From: Alphaproteobacteria bacterium
GTDB lineage: Bacteria > Pseudomonadota > Alphaproteobacteria > Sphingomonadales > Sphingomonadaceae
Length of the DNA stretch: 64,000 bases
Assembly (NCBI GenBank): GCA_019232625.1
Contig: JAFANP010000042.1
Coordinates: forward strand, 1 to 64,000
Direction of reading: 5' to 3'
The notes beneath the pieces are model-generated. The model made no database searches. It saw nothing but the letters and a program-made list of their open reading frames with translations, and was not told the DNA's origin. Position numbers and translations under genes: made by a program. Positions 16,725 to 24,899 of this stretch are shown one piece after another (the first letter of the stretch is position 1; each line of letters opens with the position of its first letter).

Positions 16725-18692
16725 ATGCCAGACTTCGCGGCGCTGCGGGAGGAAATGGTCGAGCGGCAGCTGAAGCGCCGCGGCATCGCGGAGCGCGCAT
16801 TGCTCGACGCCTTCCGAGCGGTGCCGCGCGAGCTCTTCGTGCCCGAGGCGGCGCGCCATGCCGCCTATGACGATTCGCCGCTGCCGATCGAGGCCGGCCA
16901 GACCGTCTCGCAGCCCTACATCGCGGCGCTGATGATCGAGGCGGCCGGGATCGGGCGCGACGACAGCGTGCTCGAGATCGGCGCCGGCTCCGGCTACGCC
17001 GCGGCGGTGCTGGGCCGGGTCGCCGGCCGGGTGGTCGCCGTCGAGCGGCACGGCGAGCTCGCCGCCCTCGCCCGCGCGCGGATGGAGGCGCTCGGCTATT
17101 CCAACGTCCGGATCGTCGAGGGCGACGGCAGCGGCGGCCTGCCGGACGAGGCGCCGTTCGCGGCGATCCTCGTCGCGGCGAGCGGCAGCCACGTGCCCGA
17201 GGCGCTGCTGGAGCAGCTCGGCCTCGGCGGAGTCCTGGTGATGCCGGTCGGCGAGCGCGACGCCGTCCAGCGCCTCGTCAAGGTTACCCGCACTGGCGAG
17301 GAGGATTACGAGGAGGAGGATCTCGGCCCGGTACGCTTCGTGCCCCTGATCGGCCGCGAGGGCTGGGGAGACGGGGAAGGGGCGGCGGAGGCGCTGCCGG
17401 AGAGGCTGCGCGCCGCCGCCGAGCCGCTGCCGGAGTTGGACGACCCGGCCTTCGCCGAGGCGTTCGACCGCTTCGCCGACGCGCGCGTCGTGCTGCTCGG
17501 CGAGGCGAGCCACGGCACGAGCGAATTCTACCGCGCCCGAGCGGAGATCTCGAAGCGGCTGATCGAACGCCACGGCTTCACCATCGTCGCGGTCGAGGCC
17601 GACTGGCCGGATGCCGCCTCGGTCGACCGCCACGTCAGGCACCGCGCCCGCCGCGACGGCGAGGAGACCGCGTTCCAGCGCTTCCCGACCTGGATGTGGC
17701 GCAACGCGGAGGTGGACGCCTTCGTCGGCTGGCTGAGGCGCCACAACGAGGGGCGCGGCCGCGAGGCGATGACCGGCTTCTACGGCCTCGACCTCTACAA
17801 TCTTTCCGGCTCGATCCGGGCCGTCATCGACTTCCTGGAGGCGGCGGACCCGGAGGCGGCGAAGCTTGCCCGCAAGCGCTATGCCTGCCTCGCGCCCTGG
17901 AGCCGCGACCCCGCCGCCTACGGCCGCCACGCTCTGTCGGAAGGCTATGGGCGCTGCGAGGCGGGCGCGGTCCAGATGCTCCGAGACCTCCTCCAGCGGC
18001 GGATGGACTGCCTCGCCGAGGAATGCGACGAGTGGCTGGACGCCGCCGCCAACGCCCGCCTCGTCAGGAATGCGGAGCAATATTACCGGGTCATGTACCA
18101 GGGCGCGGCGGAGAGCTGGAATCTGCGCGACACCCACATGTTCGAGACGCTGTGCCAGCTGCTCGACGCCAAGGGGCCGGCGTCGAAGGCGATCGTGTGG
18201 GCGCATAACAGCCATATCGGCAATGCCGCCCACACCGAGATGGGCCAGGTGCGCGAGGAGCTGAACGTCGGCCAGCTCGCCAAGGAGAGGTTCGGCGACG
18301 CCGCGCGGCTGATCGGCTTCGGCACCCATGGCGGCACCGTCGCCGCCGCCGACGACTGGGACGCGCCGATGGAGGTGAAGCTGGTCCGCCCGTCCCTCGC
18401 CGGCAGCTACGAAAGGCTGTGCCACGAGACCGGCATCGCGCGCTTCCTCCTCGACCTGCGCCCCGGGGCGCTGGACCCGGCGCTGGAGGAGGCGCTGCTC
18501 GAGCCGCGGCTGGAGCGATTCATCGGCGTCATCTACCGGCCGGAGACGGAGCGCTGGAGCCATTATGCCGAGGCCGTCCTCCCCAACCAGTTCGACGCCT
18601 GGGCCTGGTTCGACGAGACTCGGGCGGTGACTCCGCTGCCCGGCGGCCCGCCCGCCGGCGCGGAGGAGGAGACCTATCCCTTCGGCCTTTAG
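16725..18692 (+). CDS. protein-L-isoaspartate methyltransferase / erythromycin esterase-like fusion
   Basis: The 655-residue protein joins two complete domains. Residues 1-205 are a Pcm-type isoaspartyl methyltransferase with VPRELFVPEAARHAAYDD, the SAM loop VLEIGAGSGYAAAVLG and VLVMPVGERD. Residues 240-640 are an erythromycin-esterase (EreA/ChaN-like) domain with LLGEASHGTSEFY, the E/H active-site region EADWPDAASVDRHVR and WAHNSHIGNA. The first domain should repair isoaspartate; the substrate of the second is unknown and macrolide hydrolysis should not be assumed. The start at 16725 follows a gaggagc ribosome site. Confidence 0.9.
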   Translation: MPDFAALREEMVERQLKRRGIAERALLDAFRAVPRELFVPEAARHAAYDDSPLPIEAGQTVSQPYIAALMIEAAGIGRDDSVLEIGAGSGYAAAVLGRVAGRVVAVERHGELAALARARMEALGYSNVRIVEGDGSGGLPDEAPFAAILVAASGSHVPEALLEQLGLGGVLVMPVGERDAVQRLVKVTRTGEEDYEEEDLGPVRFVPLIGREGWGDGEGAAEALPERLRAAAEPLPELDDPAFAEAFDRFADARVVLLGEASHGTSEFYRARAEISKRLIERHGFTIVAVEADWPDAASVDRHVRHRARRDGEETAFQRFPTWMWRNAEVDAFVGWLRRHNEGRGREAMTGFYGLDLYNLSGSIRAVIDFLEAADPEAAKLARKRYACLAPWSRDPAAYGRHALSEGYGRCEAGAVQMLRDLLQRRMDCLAEECDEWLDAAANARLVRNAEQYYRVMYQGAAESWNLRDTHMFETLCQLLDAKGPASKAIVWAHNSHIGNAAHTEMGQVREELNVGQLAKERFGDAARLIGFGTHGGTVAAADDWDAPMEVKLVRPSLAGSYERLCHETGIARFLLDLRPGALDPALEEALLEPRLERFIGVIYRPETERWSHYAEAVLPNQFDAWAWFDETRAVTPLPGGPPAGAEEETYPFGL

Positions 18693-18767
18693 CGCCGCCT
18701 TTCCACCGCGAGGTGAATAGGTTAGGCAGCAGCTGGGATGAGCGCAGCGCGCTTGGGAGGATCAAGA

Positions 18768-19043
18768 ATGACGATTGCGATGAAGCTGGCGGCGGCAGCG
18801 GCCGCGGCCCTGCTGCTGGCGCAGGGCGCCGCCTCGGCCGGGCCGCGCACGGTCGGCGACAAGGCCGATCCGAACAAGAAGAAGATCTGCCGGGCCGAGA
18901 CCGACATCGGCACCCGGCTCGGTGGCAAGAGCGTCTGCCGCACGGCGGCCGAGTGGGCGCAGGTCCGGGCCGAGGCGCGCCGCGTCGTCGAGCGGATCCA
19001 GGACGACAAGCCGACCTTGTGCGCGCCCGGACGTCCTTGCTGA
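18768..19043 (+). CDS. small secreted protein, unknown
   Basis: The 91-residue product has a signal peptide (MTIAMKLAAAAAAALLLAQG, then ASA). The mature part is short and Lys/Arg-rich with four cysteines: KKKICRAETDIGTRLGG, SVCRTAAEW, and two near the end (TLCAPGRPC). Similar small proteins with ICR-TGSRL patterns are common in sphingomonads and have no known role. An upstream in-frame ATG at 18738 is less likely because the signal peptide begins at 18768. Confidence 0.8.
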   Translation: MTIAMKLAAAAAAALLLAQGAASAGPRTVGDKADPNKKKICRAETDIGTRLGGKSVCRTAAEWAQVRAEARRVVERIQDDKPTLCAPGRPC

Positions 19044-19340
19044 GGGACACGCCCCGCCGGTCCTGACTCGAGCGCGCGGCGGTCGCGGCACGCCCTAGAC
19101 GCAAGGACGCCGGGTCGCGCGCGCCGGCACCGGACCGGGTCGCATGCCGTTCGCAGCCTCGAGCGGTCCGTTCACTGCCCGGCCGGTGGCCGCCGGCCGC
19201 GCAGGCGCTAGGCCCGCGGGGGGACGTCGCCGGGGCCTTGACTGGGTTGAACGGTCAATCAATAGTTTCGTCCGGACCTCGAGCCCCTCGACGGCGTCGC
19301 GCGCCGCCGGAGGGGCGGGGCGGGGAAAGGGGGAGAGACG

Positions 19341-19811
19341 ATGGTGATCTCGCTCATCGCGGCGCTCGCCGCGGCCGCCGTCCAGCCGGCGCTGCGGCCC
19401 GGCCTGGAGCCGCTCGGCTTCCTCGTCGGCCATTGCTGGCGCGGCGAGATCAAGCCGGGGCAGTTCGACACCCATTGCTTCGAGCCGGTGTTCGGCGGGC
19501 AGCACGTGCGCGACCGGCACAAGGTGGCCGGCGCCGGCTCGCCCTATGAGGGGGAGACGCTCTACAGCTGGGACGGCGCGGCGATCGCCTTCACCTATTG
19601 GAACTCGCTCGGCGGCGTCAGCCGGGGCTTCGTCAGGGCCGAGGCGGGCGGGCTGAACTTCGGCGAGCAGAGCTACCGGGGCGCCAACGGCGAGCGCGTG
19701 TCCATCGCGACGTCGTGGCGCAGGGTCGGGCCGGACAGCTTCGAGGCGGTCGTCGCGTCCGCCGGCCGTCCCTCGCTCGACCGGACGACCCGGTTCCACC
19801 GCATCGACTGA
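19341..19811 (+). CDS. DUF1579-like secreted protein
   Basis: The 156-residue protein has a short hydrophobic leader (VISLIAALAAAAVQPALR) and then a lipocalin-like beta-barrel pattern: LEPLGFLVGHCWRGEIKPG, FGGQHVRDRH, and GETLYSWDGAAIAFTYWN. This resembles the DUF1579 / THAP4-like fold that binds small ligands. The cysteine residues in GHCWRG and THCFEP may form a disulfide. It is followed after 29 bp by a second protein of the same general type, likely one operon. The 297 bp upstream (19044-19340) hold no recognisable gene. Confidence 0.75.
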   Translation: MVISLIAALAAAAVQPALRPGLEPLGFLVGHCWRGEIKPGQFDTHCFEPVFGGQHVRDRHKVAGAGSPYEGETLYSWDGAAIAFTYWNSLGGVSRGFVRAEAGGLNFGEQSYRGANGERVSIATSWRRVGPDSFEAVVASAGRPSLDRTTRFHRID

Positions 19812-19840
19812 GCGCGGCGGCACGGAAGAGGGAGCCTGTC

Positions 19841-20368
19841 ATGCGCGAGATCGCCCCGACCGGGTTGCTTGCCGCCGCCGCCGCCGCCTCGCTCGCGGCG
19901 CAGCCCGCCCCCGCTCCGACGACGCCGAGGCCTGCGCCGTGCGGCGGCCCGGCCTATCGCCAGCTCGATTTCTGGGTGGGGCGATGGACCGTCTACGACA
20001 CGGCCAAGGGCTACAAGGTCGGGACCAGCCGCATCGAGCGGGCGATGAACGGCTGCGCGATCCGGGAAAGCTACGATGCCCCCAGGGCGCCGGGCGGCGC
20101 CTATGCCGGCGCCAGCTACAGCGGCTACAGCCGCTTGGACGCCAAGTGGCACCAGATGTATGTCGACGTGAACGGCAACGTCTCCCTCTACGCCGGCGGG
20201 ATGGAGGGAGCGGACATGATCCTTATCGCCTCCGGCCGGGACGGGGCGCTGCAGCGCATGACCTACCGGCCGCTCGCCGACGGCAGCGTGCGGCAGATCG
20301 GGATCGTCTCGACCGACGGCGGCCGGACGTGGAAGCCGGGCTACGACTACACCTATCGCAGGAGGTGA
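19841..20368 (+). CDS. secreted DUF1579-like protein
   Basis: The 175-residue protein has a signal peptide (GLLAAAAAASLAAQPAPA) and a beta-rich domain beginning with YRQLDFWVGRWTVYD, a motif typical of DUF1579 lipocalin-like proteins. Further strands are SRIERAMNGCAIRESYD, SGYSRLDAKWHQMYVD and MTYRPLADGSVRQ. Its neighbour upstream has the same fold type, so a duplication followed by divergence is possible. The ligand is unknown. Confidence 0.82.
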   Translation: MREIAPTGLLAAAAAASLAAQPAPAPTTPRPAPCGGPAYRQLDFWVGRWTVYDTAKGYKVGTSRIERAMNGCAIRESYDAPRAPGGAYAGASYSGYSRLDAKWHQMYVDVNGNVSLYAGGMEGADMILIASGRDGALQRMTYRPLADGSVRQIGIVSTDGGRTWKPGYDYTYRRR

Positions 20369-20392
20369 GGACGGGGCCGTCGGCGGGACGGG

Positions 20393-20418
20393 GGAACCCG
20401 GCTCCCCGCCCAAGGGTT
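20393..20418 (+). promoter_or_regulatory. EcfG-like promoter candidate for csbD gene
   Basis: GGAAC at 20393-20397 is followed after 17 bp by GGTT at 20415-20418. This is close to the alphaproteobacterial general-stress consensus GGAAC-N16/17-CGTT. CsbD-family genes are typical general-stress genes, so the site is plausible although the last element is one base off. Confidence 0.4.
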
Positions 20419-20474
20419 CTTGACGCAGGTTAAGCGGCGCCTTTCGCGCCGCGCCGGGTATGAGGAGTCCCGCA

Positions 20475-20642
20475 ATGGGCGAGTTCACCGACAGGCTGAA
20501 AGGCGCCGCCAACCAGATGGCGGGCGACATCAAGCAGGAAAGCCGCGATCCCGAGGTCCGCGACGAGGGCGACGCGCAGAAGCTCAAGGGCAAGGGCCAG
20601 GAGCTGAAGGGCAAGGTCAAGGGCGTCATCAACGACCTCTGA
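20475..20642 (+). CDS. CsbD family stress protein
   Basis: This 55-residue hydrophilic protein has the CsbD pattern GEFTDRLKGAANQMAGDIKQ, then KLKGKGQELKGKVKG. CsbD-like proteins are small, probably disordered, and induced in general stress. An upstream in-frame ATG at 20460 exists, but 20475 gives the canonical N-terminus and has ggagtc upstream. A strong terminator follows at once, so the gene is a single transcription unit. Confidence 0.9.
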   Translation: MGEFTDRLKGAANQMAGDIKQESRDPEVRDEGDAQKLKGKGQELKGKVKGVINDL

Positions 20643-20656
20643 CGAAGCGGAAAAGG

Positions 20657-20694
20657 GGACGCGTAGCTTCTCGCGAGGCTACGCGTCCTTTTTT
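20657..20694. terminator. rho-independent terminator, bidirectional
   Basis: An 11-bp perfect stem (20657-20667 with 20678-20688) is followed by six T. It is preceded by AAAA at 20651-20654, so it can also serve the minus-strand acyltransferase gene that ends at 20697. Confidence 0.9.
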
Positions 20695-20696
20695 CG

Positions 20697-21734
20697 TCAG
20701 CCGGTGACGAGGCCGCGCTGGTCCTCGCGGCCCATCGAGAGGAGATAGGGCGAGCTCGCCTGCAGCGCCTGGAAGTCCGCCTTCGAGCGCAGGCCCTTCC
20801 AGCCGATGGCGATCAGCGCCTGGGCGATCGCGCCGCCGAGCGTGTCGCCGGGCCCGAGCAGGACGATCCGGTCCGGCGCGAACTCGCGCACCGCCACCTG
20901 CACGGCGCGGGTGAAGTCGTACGTCTCGAGGATCTGCGTCGCGAAGGTGTAGCGCCACAGCGCCTCCGGGTTGGCGGCGAAGGGGCGCCAGACATGGCCG
21001 CGCCCGTCCACCATCGGCACGGACGGCGATCCGAACCAGGCTGCCGGGAGCCCGGCCAGGGCCCGCTCGGACGATTGCCGCATCATCGGCGTATGGAAGG
21101 GGCCGTGGTTGACGAGGCGCAGCGGCTCGCGCCCCGGCGTCGGCGGCGCCTCCGCGACGAGCGCGGCGAGGCCGGCCTCGTTGCCGGCGAAGACGATCAT
21201 CCCGCCCAGATCGATCGAGACGTAGAGGGCGCAGCCCGCTCGCCCGCCGATGGTCCGCGCCAGAGCGAGGACCGTCTCGCGCAGGCCCGGCACCTCGCGC
21301 CAGTCCGCGTCGACGAGGGTGAGGAGGACCTGGCCGCCGGGCTCTCCCGACTGGCTGTTGGAGCCCATCGCGTCGACGATCCGGAAGCCCGCCTCCGCGC
21401 CCACCGCGCCGCCGACGGCGAGGGCCGTATACCAGCCCATCGAGTTGCCGGTGACGGCGGCGACGTCGAAGCGGGTTCGGTCGATGGCGAGGAAATCGGC
21501 GTAGGAGCAGGCGTAGATGAGCGGAGAGGCGACGTCGCCGCGCGTGTGGAGCGCGGGGCTGAACCGCTCGGCCCCGTCGAGCTCGGAGATCGTCGGCTGG
21601 CCGCGCTCGGCGCGAAGGGCGTCGAACCGGGCGATCAGCCCGCCCTTGTCGCCGTGATGGCGCTTCAGGTAGCCGAGCTCCGCCTTGCCGTAGGTGCCGC
21701 GCCCCGGGCAGACGATCAGGGCCGCCTCAGCCAC
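20697..21734 (-). CDS. FabD-like acyltransferase
   Basis: The 345-residue protein resembles malonyl-CoA:ACP transacylase. The nucleophile elbow reads GNSMGW (Ser98) instead of the usual GHSLGE, and the catalytic His lies in NHGPFHTPM near residue 214. An internal oddity is the long region at 120-160. It overlaps the upstream E1 gene by 8 bp, so the two are translationally coupled. This context, with a fused 2-oxoacid dehydrogenase E1, is not a fatty-acid synthase locus. The enzyme may move an acyl group that E1 makes. The substrate is unknown. Confidence 0.82.
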   Translation of the reverse strand: MAEAALIVCPGRGTYGKAELGYLKRHHGDKGGLIARFDALRAERGQPTISELDGAERFSPALHTRGDVASPLIYACSYADFLAIDRTRFDVAAVTGNSMGWYTALAVGGAVGAEAGFRIVDAMGSNSQSGEPGGQVLLTLVDADWREVPGLRETVLALARTIGGRAGCALYVSIDLGGMIVFAGNEAGLAALVAEAPPTPGREPLRLVNHGPFHTPMMRQSSERALAGLPAAWFGSPSVPMVDGRGHVWRPFAANPEALWRYTFATQILETYDFTRAVQVAVREFAPDRIVLLGPGDTLGGAIAQALIAIGWKGLRSKADFQALQASSPYLLSMGREDQRGLVTG

Positions 21735-23934
21735 GCACCATCTCCAGCGCCGCGGCGACGATCGAGTCGCGGCTCGGAAGGGTCAGGGTCGCGGCCCGGC
21801 CGAGGGGAATGAAGCTGTCGTCCGCCGTCAGCCGGCTGACGGGCGTGCCGGGCGCGCGCTCGGCGAACAGCGCCATCAGGGCCTCGCTCTGCGAGCCGGT
21901 GCGGCGGCATTCGTCGACGATGAGGATTCGGCCGCAGCCGGCGACGGCGTCCAAGAGGGCCTCCTCGTTCAACGGAGCGAGCCAGCGCAGGTCCACCACC
22001 CGGACCCCGAGCCCGTGCCGCTCGCCGAGGATCCTCTCGGCCTGGCGGGAGAGATAATAGCCGTTGGCGTAGCTGACGATGGCGAGGTCCGTGCCGTCGC
22101 CGTGGATGGCGGGCGCGCCGAGCGGGACCGGCTTGCCCTGGCCGGGCGGGGGGTAGGGCGAGGTCCACAGGCCGTCGCCCTCCTCGTGGAGGTCGCGGGT
22201 CATGTAGAGGGCGATCGGCTCGACGAACACGACGACGCGCCGCTCCTCGAGCGCGAGCCTGACGCATTCGCGCATCATCCCCACCGCGTCCGCGCCGTTG
22301 CTCGGGCAGGCGAGGATCAGGCCCGGTATGTCGCGGAAGACGGCAAGGCTGTTGTCGTTGTGGAAATGGCCGCCGAAGCCCTTCTGGTAGCCGAGGCCCG
22401 CGATGCGGACGACCATCGGGTTGGTGTACTGGCCGCAGGAGAAGAAGCTCAGAGTGGCCGCCTCGCCGCGCAGCTGGTCCTCGGCATTGTGGACGTAGGC
22501 GAGGAACTGGATCTCGGGAATGGCGAGGAGGTTGTTGTGCGCCGCGCCGATGCCGAGGCCGAGGATGCTCTGCTCGTCGAGCAGGGTGTCGATGACCCGG
22601 ACGGAACCGAACCGCTCGTGCAGCTTGGCGGTGACGTTGTAGACCCCGCCCTTCCGGCCGACGTCCTCGCCGGCGACGAACACATTGGGATGGGCGAGGA
22701 GGATGTCGGCCAGCGCCCAGCTCAGCAGCCGCGCCATGTGCTGGGGCTTGTCCATCATCGTCCGGTCGCGGGCGAAGATCGCCTCGCGCTGCTCGGCCGA
22801 GGGGGTGTTGGCGGAAAGACGCGGGGCCGGCGGCGGGACGATGCTCGCCATCACCTCGGCGGGGGTGGAGAGCTTGGGGCGCGCGATCGCCTCCGCCGCG
22901 ATCCGCTCCAGCCGCGCCTCCGTCTCCTCATATATGTCGAGCGCCTGGCGGCCGGTGAGGATGCCTTCCTCGACGAGCAGGGCGGCGCTGTGGACGAGCG
23001 GGTCGCGCTCCTCGTCCTGCTCGATCCGCGCCTTTTCCATATAGGCGGTCTGCACGTCCGAGCCGGCATGGCCGTAGAGCCGCACGCAGTCCATGTGGAG
23101 GAAGACGGGCCGCCGCCGCGTGCGGGCGTGGCGGGCGGCCTCGCGCGCGCCGCGATAGGCGTCGACCATGTCGAGGCCGCTGCAACGGACATATTCCAGA
23201 GCGGGGCGGCCGCTGAAGGCCGCTTCGATCCAGCCGGCCGGGGTGCGGGTGGAGATGCCGATGCCGTTGTCCTCGCACAGGAAGACGATCGGCATCGGGC
23301 TGCCCTGATAGGCCGCCCACTGGGCGCAGTTGATCGCCCCCTGGGCGGTCGAATGGTTGGCCGAGGCGTCGCCGAAGCTCGCCAGGATCACCGCGTCGTG
23401 CGGCATGACCGTGTCCTCGAGCTTCAGCGTGCGAGCGATGCCCAGGCTGAACGCCGCGCCCACCGCCTTGGGCAGATGCGAGGCGATGGTGCTGGTCTGC
23501 GGCGGGATGAACAGGCGCTTCGAGCCGAGCACCTTGTGGCGGCCGCCTGAGATCGGGTCCTCGGCGGAGGCGACGAAGCTCAGCAGCATGTCCCAGCAGG
23601 GCGTCTCGCCGGGGACGCCCGCGGCGCGGTGGATCTGGAAGGCGGCGGAGCGGTAGTGGAGGAAGGCCATGTCGTCGACGCGCAGCGCCTCGGCGACGGC
23701 GGCGTTGTTCTCGTGGCCCGAGCTGCCGATCGTGTAGAAGCCCTCCGCCCGCGCCTGAAGGCGGCGCGACAGGCGGTCGAGCTGGCGGCTGGCGCACTGG
23801 CTGTAGAACAATTCGACCAGAGTCTCGCGCGCCAGGCCGACGTCGCTCGGGCGCAGGTCGACGACGCGGGCCGGCAGCGCCTCGTCGCGCAGCTTGGCGA
23901 CCAACTTGCGGTGAACGGCTTCGGCGGCATCCAT
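21727..23934 (-). CDS. fused E1 alpha-beta 2-oxoacid dehydrogenase (thiamine-dependent)
   Basis: The 735-residue protein contains both E1 subunits in one chain. Residues 1-360 are E1-alpha with the ThDP motif region FGDASANHS and FLCEDNGIGIST. Residues 390-735 are E1-beta with VFVAGEDVGRKGGVYNVT, LDEQSILGLGIGAA, and a C-terminal transketolase-type fold (RILIVDECRRTGSQSEAL). This is closest to branched-chain 2-oxoacid dehydrogenases. No E2 or E3 gene is adjacent. It is coupled to an acyltransferase and divergent from an SCP2 gene, with a 12-bp palindrome between them. Confidence 0.9.
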   Translation of the reverse strand: MDAAEAVHRKLVAKLRDEALPARVVDLRPSDVGLARETLVELFYSQCASRQLDRLSRRLQARAEGFYTIGSSGHENNAAVAEALRVDDMAFLHYRSAAFQIHRAAGVPGETPCWDMLLSFVASAEDPISGGRHKVLGSKRLFIPPQTSTIASHLPKAVGAAFSLGIARTLKLEDTVMPHDAVILASFGDASANHSTAQGAINCAQWAAYQGSPMPIVFLCEDNGIGISTRTPAGWIEAAFSGRPALEYVRCSGLDMVDAYRGAREAARHARTRRRPVFLHMDCVRLYGHAGSDVQTAYMEKARIEQDEERDPLVHSAALLVEEGILTGRQALDIYEETEARLERIAAEAIARPKLSTPAEVMASIVPPPAPRLSANTPSAEQREAIFARDRTMMDKPQHMARLLSWALADILLAHPNVFVAGEDVGRKGGVYNVTAKLHERFGSVRVIDTLLDEQSILGLGIGAAHNNLLAIPEIQFLAYVHNAEDQLRGEAATLSFFSCGQYTNPMVVRIAGLGYQKGFGGHFHNDNSLAVFRDIPGLILACPSNGADAVGMMRECVRLALEERRVVVFVEPIALYMTRDLHEEGDGLWTSPYPPPGQGKPVPLGAPAIHGDGTDLAIVSYANGYYLSRQAERILGERHGLGVRVVDLRWLAPLNEEALLDAVAGCGRILIVDECRRTGSQSEALMALFAERAPGTPVSRLTADDSFIPLGRAATLTLPSRDSIVAAALEMVRG

Positions 23935-23989
23935 GGCCCCGCCCCTATCGCCCGCACCCGGCGCCGTCGAGGGCGGGGCTTGACCTGAC

Positions 23990-24001
23990 GTTTACGTAAA
24001 C
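23990..24001. promoter_or_regulatory. palindromic operator GTTTACGTAAAC
   Basis: A perfect 12-bp palindrome lies between the divergent E1 and SCP2 genes, next to TTGACC at 23980-23985. This sequence type is similar to sites described for MerR-family LiuR regulators of branched-chain amino acid and acyl-CoA use in proteobacteria. That fits the BCKDH-like E1 gene. Regulator identity is inference. Confidence 0.5.
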
Positions 24002-24045
24002 TAGGGACCCTTGGGGAAGCCGACAATTCGATCCGGAGGAACGAG

Positions 24046-24345
24046 ATGACTAAGAGCGAGATGGTGGCCGCCCTCAACGAGAACAGCGCCTGGGTCGCCG
24101 GCCGCCGCGTGAAGCTGGATTTCGGCTCCGAGGGCGCGGTGATGCTCGACGGCGCGGCGCAGCGGGTGAGCGAGGAGGACGGCCCCGCCGACACCACGCT
24201 CAAGGTGTCCTGGGAAGACTGGCAGGCCATGGCCGACGGCAAGCTCGACGCGATGACCGCCTTCATGCAGGGCAAGCTCAGGGTCGAGGGCGACATGTCG
24301 GCCGCCATGCAGCTCCAGGGCGTGTTCGCGAAGCTGAGGGGCTGA
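24046..24345 (+). CDS. SCP2 sterol-binding domain protein
   Basis: The 99-residue protein is a single SCP2 domain, a small hydrophobic-ligand binding fold often linked to acyl-CoA or lipid handling. Visible features are RRVKLDFGSEGAVMLDG, DTTLKVSWEDWQAMADGKLD, and the ending MQGKLRVEGDMSAAMQLQGVF. A ggaggaacgag ribosome site precedes the start. It shares its upstream region with the E1 gene, so co-regulation is likely. Confidence 0.92.
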   Translation: MTKSEMVAALNENSAWVAGRRVKLDFGSEGAVMLDGAAQRVSEEDGPADTTLKVSWEDWQAMADGKLDAMTAFMQGKLRVEGDMSAAMQLQGVFAKLRG

Positions 24346-24355
24346 CCCGTTCGTG

Positions 24356-24479
24356 ATCCCGGCGAAAGCCGGGATCCTCCGTCGTCCCGGCGCGGGCCGG
24401 CAACCCGTTCCTCCCGGCAAAGCGGGGCGGGCGCGGCGCGAAGGCGCGGAGAGATCCCGGCTTCCGCCGGAATGACGGG
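24356..24479. repeat. intergenic palindromic repeats
   Basis: The gap between the SCP2 and GntR genes is filled with short inverted repeats such as gatcccggcgaaagccgggatc at its start. The last segment, 24451-24479, is a near copy of 8573-8601. No gene is seen. Confidence 0.7.
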
Positions 24480-24487
24480 CCGACCCG

Positions 24488-24832
24488 TCAGGCGAGGGTG
24501 CGGTCGAGAAGGTCTTCGAGGTCGAGGCCGAGGCGGCGGACCTGAGCGGCGACGGCCGGCCAGCGATGCTTGAGGAAATCCTCCCGCTCGGCGCGCAGCA
24601 GCCGCTCGGCGGCGCCGTCGGCGACGAACATGCCGACGCCGCGCTTCACCACGACCAGCCCCTCGTCCTGGAAGGTCTGGTAGGCCTTGGCGACGGTCAG
24701 CGGATTGGCGCCGTGCTCGGCGGCGAGGCTGCGCACCGAGGGCAGGGGATCGCCGTCGCCGACTCGGCCCTCGAGGATCAGGGCCGCGATGGAATCGCGC
24801 AGGCGGAGGTAGACGGGACGATCTTCGGGCAC
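24488..24832 (-). CDS. GntR-family regulator, YtrA type
   Basis: The 114-residue protein is a short winged-helix regulator of the YtrA subfamily, without a large ligand domain. The DNA-binding part reads VYLRLRDSIAALILEGRVG, DPLPSVRSLAAEHGANPLTV and YQTFQDEGLVVVKRGVGMFV. The last 35 residues form a helical dimerisation tail. YtrA regulators usually control ABC transporters next door, but none is present here. A TGTA-N4-TACA site sits 12 bp upstream, suggesting autoregulation. Confidence 0.9.
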   Translation of the reverse strand: MPEDRPVYLRLRDSIAALILEGRVGDGDPLPSVRSLAAEHGANPLTVAKAYQTFQDEGLVVVKRGVGMFVADGAAERLLRAEREDFLKHRWPAVAAQVRRLGLDLEDLLDRTLA

Positions 24833-24843
24833 AGCGCTATAGT

Positions 24844-24855
24844 GTAGTAATACAG
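24844..24855. promoter_or_regulatory. GntR operator candidate TGTA-N4-TACA
   Basis: An AT-rich inverted repeat, tgtagtaataca, sits just upstream of the gntR start, where YtrA-type repressors usually bind. The surrounding tatagtgtagtaata could also supply the -10 element. Confidence 0.5.
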
Positions 24856-24899
24856 CGGGGCGGTCAAGAGGCGTCCTTCGGGACGGGGCCTCGCCAGGC

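Noticed and set aside
16725-18692. Macrolide resistance by the erythromycin-esterase domain
   Set aside because: Most members of this family do not act on macrolides and the context is not a resistance locus, so no resistance is inferred.
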